Part shown: positions 1-5,647 of the stretch, one piece after another
How positions within the stretch are numbered: position 1 is the stretch's first letter
How the letters are laid out: every line of letters starts with the position of its first letter
Position numbers and translations under genes: made by a program
The notes under the pieces: model-generated
Told to the model about the DNA's origin: nothing
The model's input: only the letters and a program-made list of their open reading frames with translations
Database searches by the model: none
Assembly (NCBI GenBank): GCA_016934605.1
Contig: JAFGSO010000365.1
Location: 1-7,036 of the forward strand
Direction of reading: 5' to 3'
Length of the DNA stretch: 7,036 nt
Origin: Calditrichota bacterium
GTDB taxonomy: Bacteria > Calditrichota > Calditrichia > RBG-13-44-9

Positions 1-3000
1 ATCGCCTGCTGGAGGGATTTCCGGATCATCTCCTGCTGAGCTGCCAGCCTGGCCAGTGCATCTTCGGATAACTGTGGTCTACCCCCGCCCTGCTGCTGAA
101 AAAGCGACATGCTTTCCTGATTGAGTGCTCCCTGCTGGCCGGACATTTTCTGAAGCTGCTCCATGAATTCCTGGAACCCCGACGGTGAATTAGACTGTGA
201 CAGCTGGTTCATGCTGTTCTGCAGTGTCATCAGACCTTTATTAAATCCGGCCATTGCCTGCATCTGATGGTTATGGGCTTGACGCGGATTTCTCTCTTCC
301 AGTTTCTGTACTGACTGATTCATGTTTCTGAATGCTTCAGCCATGTGTTTATTCAGCTCAGGTGAGAGCATAAAGGTCTGCCTGGAAATATCTATCAGTT
401 GCTGAATTAACTGATTGGTGCTGCTCATCAGTCGGGACTGTTGTCTCGCGACATCATTAATCTGCGGTGATGCGGGACTCAACTGCCGGGATCTTCCGGC
501 AAGGTTTTCCTGGTCAAATGAAGTGGATAGCATATCCTGCATCGTTTTCTGCATGGCTTCTGAAATTTGCTGTTTCTGTTGATTCATCATATCATTTTTA
601 GCCATCTGGAGCATGGCTTGCAGCATCTCAAACGAAGATTTTAATTCCTGTCCGGATTTTGAAGCTTCCTGCCGGCTAAGTTTACCCAGCTGTTGTTGCA
701 TCTCCTGAATTCTTTGCTGGAGTTCCTGTTCGTTCATATAGTTTCTGGCCTCCTCCAGCATCCTGGACATTTCCTTCATAACTTCCTGATAGTTCAAACC
801 GGCTTTTCCCATTTCTTTTGCCAGAAATTCAGCATTTTTCCCGATATTTTCCTCTTTCATTTCCAATTTCGGAAAGTTTTCCTCCGGCATAGCTGATTCT
901 ATCAGTTGCTCATTGATCTCGGTCTGTTCCTGATTCAGCTTTTCGGCCAGTTTTATCAATTCATCCATCTTCTGTTCGAGCTGAACTCGTTTGAAGAGTT
1001 CATGAAACCGTTTGATGTTCTCCTCAAACTCTTTTACCGACATCTCAAATTTTTCCAGAGATTTTCGAATCTGATTGAAATCCGCCTTCTCCAATGCCTG
1101 CTGTAAATCATTCATTGCCTGTTTGAGTTCTTCCGGAGCCAGTTCCTGAAACATCTCCTGTAATTCCATATATTTCTGAAGTGCTTCCGGGCTTAAAACC
1201 TCATTTTCGCTCAGTTCTTTTACCACCTCATCAATTTTTTGCTGAATATCTGAAAGCTTTTCTGAGATATCAGTCTGTTTTTCCATTTGTTTTTTAATTT
1301 CCTGCTGCCGTTCCCAGTTCACTTCCGATTCTTTTTTTAATTCCCGATTAATTTCCTCCAGTTTCTCTTTAAGCTGACGGGATTCTTCAGAAATTTCATC
1401 TATTCTTTCAAGCTGATCCAGCTGTTTCTCTTCACTTCGGGCCAGAATTTCAAGGAGAGAGGGAAGACGAATGGTATAAGATTGAGTCCGATACCACTTG
1501 GGTCCATTGATACGGTCGTTATCGGATACTTCCGCATAGTACTGGATATAATCATCGGGAACAAGATAGAAGGATGTGACGTCCCAGGTAAAATCACTCA
1601 ATGCTTTTCCCTTTTCGAAACTCTCAAAAGGAATTTTCAATTCAAAGGAGGTACTGTCTTTCGAATAACCCTGCCGGAAAACCGATCCTCTGAGCCACAA
1701 ACCGGTAAACCCGAAATCATCACGGATTGAAATGAGCATGGGTACCATCAGTTCATCTCCCAGATCGACATCTGCTCCGGGTTGTTTTATCTCTGCAAAG
1801 GGGAATTCATCGTTTAAAAGATAAATGCCGTAAGTAACCGGATTGTCATTACCGATGCTATCCGTATCAAAAATCCGGATGGAGTATGAGGTATTTTCTC
1901 CCGGCGTGAAGGATGCCTTCCCGGTATGGCCGGCAACTGAAATCGGTATTTGGGAAGAATCGGCGAAAACAAGATAGGCTTGGGAGAGCTGCCTGTCTGC
2001 TTCAATGGATAGACGTATGGTGCTACCGGGATAAGCAGTAATTTCTCCGTCATTTGGAGCCATACTGGAAGCATCCAGACCGGAATAAGACGGCGGTATA
2101 ACGTTCACCTGGAGTGTTCTGATTACCGGTCTTTCCACAACTTTAACAACTGATATGCCGGAAAGTGCTTTTTTATGACGATATCTTGTCTGATTCAGCT
2201 CCGCGCTGAAATAATAGCTGAACGAATTACTGACGTGTGCCAGTTCATATTCATATCGGTTTGACGTCGGAAGCGGTATTTCAATGCTGGTATTTTTCCG
2301 GTTAGAATAATCCTGACCGAGATCTTCGATGACTAAAAAAAGGTTATCCGGTTTCATCCCCTGAGATGAGCATATAAGGGTGACAGGATCATTTTTCAGA
2401 ACTTCCATGTCCCCTGATTCATTAATGAGGGTAAGCGGGAATGGCTGTATATAGTTTCTCCAGGGCAACAGCAGTTTTTTTGTCGCCAGTTCAACTGAAT
2501 CAGGAATCAGAATCCACAAAATAATAAAAACAGAAAGCGGCAAGGTTATCCAGCGAAGATAAGGAATAGCTGTGCGGGCTGTTGAATATTCCCGAAGAGA
2601 AAAGGACGAAATCCGTAATGATAATTGCTGCAAGGCCTTCTTTCTGATGGCTTCCGATCCTGCACTGCTTCTATTATTATAGAGCTGAATATAATTGAGA
2701 ACCGCATCCTGAATGGATTCATCCATATTACCGGCTCTTTTTGCCGTCCTGAAGAGTTCCTGATCGGACGGAGAAAAAATTTCTCTGAGATCCGGCAATA
2801 TGCGGATCAGGGTATAAAAAAACAATCCAAGCAATAGAAGGAGGAAGAATACAAAACGGGTAACAGATGAAACATCGAACAGCAGATTAATTCCCAGCCA
2901 GACAATCAGGAATCCGGAAGCAAACAGCCCAAAAACCAGAGTTGATTTCATGATTTTCACGGCAAAGTATTTCCGGTGAGTCCTGACCAGGTTTTTATAT

Positions 3001-3032
3001 ATTTTCTGATAGCTGATTTTTATCTCGCTCAT
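1..3032 (-). CDS. DUF4175-like membrane-anchored coiled-coil protein (C-terminus beyond window)
   Basis: Open throughout on the minus strand from an ATG at 3030-3032 to the left edge, about 1010 residues, with no stop seen. Function is unknown; the architecture matches the large DUF4175-type proteins of Bacteroidetes and relatives. Two membrane helices lie near residues 30-52 and 59-79, and a third near 161-177. A long extracytoplasmic-looking beta-rich part follows (about 180-525), with IPPSYSGL and, near 495-526, YYAEVSDNDRINGPKW and IRLPSLLE, which I recognise as conserved in this family. From about 527 to 770 the chain is heptad-like Glu/Lys/Leu/Gln coiled coil. From about 770 it is very rich in Gln and Met, ending in-window in LARLAAQQEMIRKSLQQ, also typical of the family. 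It starts 24 bp after the DUF4159 stop without a clear Shine-Dalgarno, so translation is probably coupled. In related genomes such genes usually lie near MoxR/DUF58/VWA genes; that is background knowledge, not visible here. Confidence 0.85.
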   Translation of the reverse strand, partial: MSEIKISYQKIYKNLVRTHRKYFAVKIMKSTLVFGLFASGFLIVWLGINLLFDVSSVTRFVFFLLLLLGLFFYTLIRILPDLREIFSPSDQELFRTAKRAGNMDESIQDAVLNYIQLYNNRSSAGSEAIRKKALQQLSLRISSFSLREYSTARTAIPYLRWITLPLSVFIILWILIPDSVELATKKLLLPWRNYIQPFPLTLINESGDMEVLKNDPVTLICSSQGMKPDNLFLVIEDLGQDYSNRKNTSIEIPLPTSNRYEYELAHVSNSFSYYFSAELNQTRYRHKKALSGISVVKVVERPVIRTLQVNVIPPSYSGLDASSMAPNDGEITAYPGSTIRLSIEADRQLSQAYLVFADSSQIPISVAGHTGKASFTPGENTSYSIRIFDTDSIGNDNPVTYGIYLLNDEFPFAEIKQPGADVDLGDELMVPMLISIRDDFGFTGLWLRGSVFRQGYSKDSTSFELKIPFESFEKGKALSDFTWDVTSFYLVPDDYIQYYAEVSDNDRINGPKWYRTQSYTIRLPSLLEILARSEEKQLDQLERIDEISEESRQLKEKLEEINRELKKESEVNWERQQEIKKQMEKQTDISEKLSDIQQKIDEVVKELSENEVLSPEALQKYMELQEMFQELAPEELKQAMNDLQQALEKADFNQIRKSLEKFEMSVKEFEENIKRFHELFKRVQLEQKMDELIKLAEKLNQEQTEINEQLIESAMPEENFPKLEMKEENIGKNAEFLAKEMGKAGLNYQEVMKEMSRMLEEARNYMNEQELQQRIQEMQQQLGKLSRQEASKSGQELKSSFEMLQAMLQMAKNDMMNQQKQQISEAMQKTMQDMLSTSFDQENLAGRSRQLSPASPQINDVARQQSRLMSSTNQLIQQLIDISRQTFMLSPELNKHMAEAFRNMNQSVQKLEERNPRQAHNHQMQAMAGFNKGLMTLQNSMNQLSQSNSPSGFQEFMEQLQKMSGQQGALNQESMSLFQQQGGGRPQLSEDALARLAAQQEMIRKSLQQA

Positions 3033-3056
3033 TTTACAGCCGGTTAAGATTGTGAA

Positions 3057-3710
3057 TTATTTTAAATGAGTTAATGCCCAGAGAATAATATTGGTACCCA
3101 TCTGAAGAGCTCTTTCCCTCACTTCAGGGGGATCCTTATGGATGTCCGCATCTTCGCATCCATCGCTAATATCCGTATTCAGTGAATAAAATGCCACCAT
3201 GCGACCTTCGTAGAAGAGTCCCAGTGCCTTCGGCGGTCCGCCATCATGTTTGTGAATTTTAGGTAAACCATTGGGAAATTCAAATTTTATATGAAAAATG
3301 GGATGTGAGAAAGGTAATTTCACCCATTCCAGCCCGGGGAAAACCTTTGCCATTTCCCTTCTGAACGAAAAATCCATTCCATAATCATCATCTGCCCACA
3401 GAAACCCCCCGCTGGTGAGATAGATTCGCAGCCGGTTAATTTCTTCAGGTGAAAACTTAATATTTCCGTGACCGGCTATATAAGAAATCGGATATTTAAA
3501 AAAATTTCTATCCATTACTTCCACACTTTGTTCTCTTTCTGCCAGCTCAAGACCGGTAGTTTGTCGCATGTAGTTGAACAAATTGACGAATGTGGTGCGG
3601 TTACCGTACCAGTCACCTCCTCCGGAATACTTTATTCTGGCCACCGTAACCGGATTCTGAGCAGATAGTGTTGAAAAAAATATCAGAAGTAAGAGAACAA
3701 TTCTTTTCAT
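3057..3710 (-). CDS. DUF4159-family secreted protein
   Basis: A 217-residue protein. Residues 1-17 form a classic signal peptide (MKR, hydrophobic core, LSA before Gln18), so the product is probably exported; there is no lipobox cysteine. The mature part carries DUF4159 hallmarks: KYSGGGDWYGN (27-37), YIAGHGNIKFS (77-87), LRIYLTSGGFLWADDDYGMD (94-113), LPFSHPIFHIKFEFP (132-146), GLPKIHKHDGGPP (148-160) and a C-terminal ALQMGTNIILWAL. Length fits a stand-alone DUF4159 domain. The domain is of unknown function and is, as I recall, distantly related to glutamine-amidotransferase-like folds; no catalytic triad is claimed. The ATG is supported by AGGA 8 nt upstream (3719-3722) and by the signal peptide. 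It is first in a two-gene unit with the DUF4175-like gene and is preceded by a good sigma70-type promoter about 100 bp upstream. Confidence 0.9.
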   Translation of the reverse strand: MKRIVLLLLIFFSTLSAQNPVTVARIKYSGGGDWYGNRTTFVNLFNYMRQTTGLELAEREQSVEVMDRNFFKYPISYIAGHGNIKFSPEEINRLRIYLTSGGFLWADDDYGMDFSFRREMAKVFPGLEWVKLPFSHPIFHIKFEFPNGLPKIHKHDGGPPKALGLFYEGRMVAFYSLNTDISDGCEDADIHKDPPEVRERALQMGTNIILWALTHLK

Positions 3711-3816
3711 TCAGCATTTCCTGCCATTTGATTATTTTTTACAACGGTTTCCGGAATAAGATTCATCCTTTTTGGGGGTTGCTTCCAAAAGAACACCATT
3801 CAACCAATTCCCGGAA

Positions 3817-3844
3817 AATATAGAAGTCTGTATTGGACTGTCAA
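3817..3844 (-). promoter_or_regulatory. Sigma70-type promoter of the DUF4159-DUF4175 unit
   Basis: On the minus strand, TTGACA (3839-3844) is followed after 16 bp by TATATT (3817-3822): a perfect -35 and a 5/6 match at -10. Transcription would start near 3810 and give a leader of about 100 nt before the DUF4159 ATG. The -35 box is part of the palindromic motif at 3839-3861, so a protein bound there could block or modulate the promoter. If the host uses a Bacteroidetes-type primary sigma (TAnnTTTG), this match would mean less. Confidence 0.55.
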
Positions 3845-3861
3845 AATGAATTTTGATAAAT
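3839..3861. repeat. Palindromic motif, copy A (operator-like)
   Basis: Core TCAAAAT-GA-ATTTTGA (3841-3856): 7-bp arms that are exact reverse complements around a 2-nt centre. The same 16-bp core recurs exactly at 4242-4257. When the second site is read on the other strand, the match to copy A covers 23 bp, with only the central dinucleotide differing. The motif overlaps the -35 of the minus-strand promoter and a weaker plus-strand -35 (TTGATA), as expected for a shared operator; that role is inferred. Confidence 0.6.
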
Positions 3862-3882
3862 CGACAGTCGATCGGTTATATC
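3853..3882 (+). promoter_or_regulatory. Possible divergent plus-strand promoter
   Basis: TTGATA (3853-3858) is followed by TTATAT after 17 bp, or TATATC after 18 bp. The match is weaker than for the minus-strand promoter. It would drive a short transcript toward the stem and T-run at 4032-4056, with no recognisable gene between. AT-rich DNA yields such matches by chance. Confidence 0.2.
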
Positions 3883-4031
3883 ACGGTGTTTACCCTGCAT
3901 TTATCTATGCACTGTACGAAGGTAATAACATTATCGTCATTATGTTAATCATTCACGCTCATTAGGGTGAAAGTTTGTCTTCAGATGGGTACCTGGAAAA
4001 GCTTTAATAAAGGATATTTAGAAAAACATGT

Positions 4032-4056
4032 CGCCACTACCTGGCGCTATTTTTTT
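4032..4056 (+). terminator. Possible weak rho-independent terminator (plus strand)
   Basis: CGCCA (4032-4036) and TGGCG (4042-4046) form a 5-bp GC-rich stem with a 5-nt loop. CTA and then a run of seven T (4050-4056) follow on the plus strand. The stem is short, and no confirmed gene precedes it on this strand, so the call rests only on the hairpin plus T-tract. Confidence 0.3.
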
Positions 4057-4154
4057 GATGTTATCTTTTTTCTTTATTATCAATGTGGAGCTGTATCAAA
4101 AGTCAAAAATAGGTGTATTAATATGAATTTAGCTGTTTAATCTCCATTTATTAT

Positions 4155-4177
4155 CTCACCCCCCAATCGGGGGTGAG
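4155..4177. other. Strong GC hairpin, possible 3' end of the signalling operon
   Basis: CTCACCCCC (4155-4163) and GGGGGTGAG (4169-4177) are perfect 9-bp inverted arms around a 5-nt loop. The hairpin lies about 109 bp downstream of the DUF456 stop, so it could terminate that transcript or protect its 3' end. No T-run follows on either strand, so it is not a canonical intrinsic terminator. Confidence 0.4.
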
Positions 4178-4191
4178 GACAGAAGACATAT

Positions 4192-4216
4192 TGTCAAGAT
4201 AAATTTTTACAAACCA
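4192..4216. repeat. Degenerate copy B of the palindrome-type motif
   Basis: Aligned without gaps to copy C, this stretch matches TNTCAANATNAATTTTNACAAACCAG, where N marks the few differing positions. It is a direct repeat of copy C with a 48-bp offset, and the shared AAACCAG lies beyond the palindromic core. Its palindrome is imperfect, so it may be a weaker site or a decayed duplicate. Confidence 0.5.
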
Positions 4217-4219
4217 GAT

Positions 4220-4228
4220 GGGGGGGGG
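4220..4228. repeat. Homopolymer run of nine G
   Basis: An uninterrupted G tract on the plus strand, between copies B and C of the repeat. Such tracts are prone to slippage in replication and to sequencing error. It is not inside a gene, so a length change would alter only spacing between the flanking repeats. Confidence 0.7.
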
Positions 4229-4236
4229 AAGAAGAA

Positions 4237-4265
4237 ATTTATCAAAATGAATTTTGACAAACCAG
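4237..4265. repeat. Palindromic motif, copy C
   Basis: It contains the exact 16-bp core TCAAAAT-GA-ATTTTGA at 4242-4257, followed by CAAACCAG, which is shared with copy B. Read on the minus strand, the 23 bp at 4237-4259 are nearly identical to copy A, so A and C can be seen as an inverted pair about 400 bp apart. It starts 21 bp past the DUF456 stop codon. Confidence 0.6.
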
Positions 4266-4285
4266 GATAAAGTGTCAGGGAAAAT

Positions 4286-4786
4286 TTACATGAACATCTT
4301 ATTTGCTACGATAAAGACCATGGTTACCGATCCGATGGCTTTGACGGTAAGACCACCTACCCGGCCAAGAAGAGCACCCAGAGTAGCATTCCCGGCCTCA
4401 CGGATATTCTTACCTCTCAGCAGTTCAATAGTCAACGTTCCAACAATCACGCCGGCGAAGCCACCCACCAGAGCTCCAAAAACCGGACTGAAGAAAAAAC
4501 CGCTGATTCCGCCTCCTATTCCGCCCAGAATGGCGCCGACCACGCCCAGTCGGGAGGCACCGTATTTTCTGGCGCCGAAAGCAATAATAAAATATTCCAG
4601 GAGTTCTACCGTGAAAGCAACAATAAAAAGGGTAATCAGAAAGGAAAAGGAAAATTCATTAAAATCTGTGGCGATACCATACCAAACGGTATTCAAAAAA
4701 ATGATAAAATTTCCGGGGATACTTAAAAAATTCGAGACAATGCTGAATCCAAGTATTGTTATGAAAAAGATTTCAAGAATATCCAT
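4286..4786 (-). CDS. DUF456-type small integral membrane protein
   Basis: A 166-residue, very hydrophobic protein with about five membrane segments (roughly 5-35, 46-70, 81-98, 101-121 and 145-163). The centre is glycine-rich: GASRLGVVGAILGGIGGGIS (76-95) and then PVFGALVGGFAGVIVG (101-116). This glycine-zipper pattern and the length match DUF456 proteins, whose function is unknown. The ATG at 4784-4786 lies 21 bp after the STAS stop with no visible Shine-Dalgarno, so translational coupling to the STAS gene is likely. The overlapping plus-strand reading frame is Pro/Arg-rich and looks like an antisense shadow. Its operon position suggests a link with the phosphatase/STAS pair, but DUF456 genes occur in many contexts, so this is only a guess. 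Confidence 0.8.
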   Translation of the reverse strand: MDILEIFFITILGFSIVSNFLSIPGNFIIFLNTVWYGIATDFNEFSFSFLITLFIVAFTVELLEYFIIAFGARKYGASRLGVVGAILGGIGGGISGFFFSPVFGALVGGFAGVIVGTLTIELLRGKNIREAGNATLGALLGRVGGLTVKAIGSVTMVFIVANKMFM

Positions 4787-4807
4787 TCAATAACCATTTA
4801 AACGATT

Positions 4808-5569
4808 TTACTGATTATCGCGGGCGATTTTCCGGGCAAATCCCTGCCTTCGTTTTCGGTTATTTAATCCCATTTTATTCAATACGGATCTGACTGCCAG
4901 CCAACCTACTCTGGTAAACCCATACCGGCTGGTGTTCAGTATTTTTTTTATTTTATAAGCACCTACAGTCGGATTCCGAGCGATAATATGTTTTATTTTA
5001 TCTTCCAGTCTGGCAGAACCGATAGAAGCATCAGATGCCTGTTTTTCACCTTCTTCACTTCCTGAAAGTTCCAGTTCCTCCTCTTCTTCAACCATGGCAT
5101 AGGTGGGGCGGGGTTGAGAGGCGGGAGTGGTGGCAGCGGGTCCGCCTCCAATCTGGGGTTTTCTGACTTCTGCAAACTCTTTTTCCATAGAAGCAGCGGT
5201 GGGTCGGGTGACCGGTTCTTCAAACTTTCTCACGGCATCTTCCACCGAATCGTAAACATCCAGAATATGATGAAATTCCAAAAGTTCAAAAATTTCATAC
5301 ACATCAGGTATCATACGAACCAGCTTCAGGTCCCCATTCTGTTCCCGGATGGATTTGATTTCACTAATAAATATACCCCATCCGGCCGAACTAATATAAT
5401 CTACATTACCCAGGTCGATGATAATATTAAATCGGTTTTGTTTCAGCAAATTGTGTAATGCACGTTCCACTTCCGACGAGGTAGTTGTGTCGATAAAACC
5501 ACCTACTTTAATCAGGGAAATTTGATTCTGACTTCCGCGAACTTCAGTGGAGACTTGGATGCCTTCCAT
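4808..5569 (-). CDS. STAS (anti-anti-sigma-like) protein with C-terminal transposase-type DNA-binding domain
   Basis: 253 residues. Residues 1-117 are a SpoIIAA/RsbV-type STAS domain, with IIIDLGNVDYISSAGWGIF (49-67) containing the phospho-acceptor Ser60/Ser61. In known partner switching this serine is phosphorylated by a HATPase kinase and dephosphorylated by a PP2C enzyme; such an enzyme is encoded just upstream. A Pro/Ala-rich then acidic linker follows (118-185, with EEEEELELSGSEEGE), and then a basic domain (186-253) beginning KIKHIIARNPTVGAYKIKKI and ending LNNRKRRQGFARK. This domain aligns without gaps to the C-terminal part of the upstream phosphatase and resembles the second HTH of IS481/IS3-type transposases. 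Usual stand-alone STAS switch proteins are only about 100-120 residues. The start has GGAGG 5 nt upstream. Cytoplasmic; DNA binding is inferred. Confidence 0.88.
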   Translation of the reverse strand: MEGIQVSTEVRGSQNQISLIKVGGFIDTTTSSEVERALHNLLKQNRFNIIIDLGNVDYISSAGWGIFISEIKSIREQNGDLKLVRMIPDVYEIFELLEFHHILDVYDSVEDAVRKFEEPVTRPTAASMEKEFAEVRKPQIGGGPAATTPASQPRPTYAMVEEEEELELSGSEEGEKQASDASIGSARLEDKIKHIIARNPTVGAYKIKKILNTSRYGFTRVGWLAVRSVLNKMGLNNRKRRQGFARKIARDNQ

Positions 5570-5601
5570 TCCATCCTCCGGTTTAATACCAGTTTTTTCT
5601 T

Positions 5602-5632
5602 AAAAAATTATTGTAACAATTTATGTTAACAA
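5602..5632 (-). promoter_or_regulatory. AT-rich hairpin plus T-run between phosphatase and STAS genes
   Basis: On the minus strand the sequence at 5611-5632 can fold into an 8-bp stem (TTGT-AACA pairing with TGTT-ACAA, one bulged T, 5-nt loop). TAA and six T (5602-5607) follow. This resembles a weak terminator or attenuator that would lower STAS expression relative to the phosphatase. The same bases can be read as two direct TTGTTA repeats 13 bp apart, a possible regulator site. The stem is nearly all A-T, so it may have no role. Confidence 0.25.
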
Positions 5633-5647
5633 GACCTATCAATCAAC

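Larger units (their letters stand above)
3711..4285. other. 575-bp non-coding gap between two minus-strand units
   Basis: No convincing gene lies between the DUF456 stop and the DUF4159 start. The region is AT-rich apart from local G/C tracts. Going rightwards it holds the DUF4159 leader and promoter, a palindromic motif overlapping the -35 box, a possible plus-strand promoter, a short stem followed by a T-run, a strong GC hairpin, two more copies of the palindrome-type motif and a nine-G run between them. Two short plus-strand ORFs (3846-3965, 39 aa; 3967-4140, 57 aa) lack ribosome binding sites and recognisable sequence, and are not called. Confidence 0.7.

Noticed and set aside
1400..2074. 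Short minus-strand ORFs at 1400-1597 and 1814-2074
   Set aside because: They lie in another frame inside the long DUF4175-like reading frame, which is continuous and carries family motifs.
3846..3965. 39-codon plus-strand ORF beginning MNFDKSTVDRLYHG
   Set aside because: No ribosome binding site, no family resemblance, and its first codons are the palindromic repeat core, which also gives a 7-codon dead-end ORF (MNFDKPG) at copy C.
3967..4140. 57-codon plus-strand ORF with a GTG start
   Set aside because: No ribosome binding site and no recognisable sequence; it runs through the stem/T-run at 4032-4056 and has a composition typical of AT-rich non-coding DNA.
3711..4285. CRISPR array or tRNA in the long gap
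   Set aside because: Only three irregularly spaced motif copies with no spacer periodicity, and no cloverleaf-like fold or T-loop (GGTTCGAATC-type) sequence was seen.
4254..4793. 179-codon plus-strand ORF opposite the DUF456 gene
   Set aside because: The Pro/Arg/Lys-rich translation is the antisense of glycine-rich membrane segments; the minus-strand frame has membrane helices and family features.
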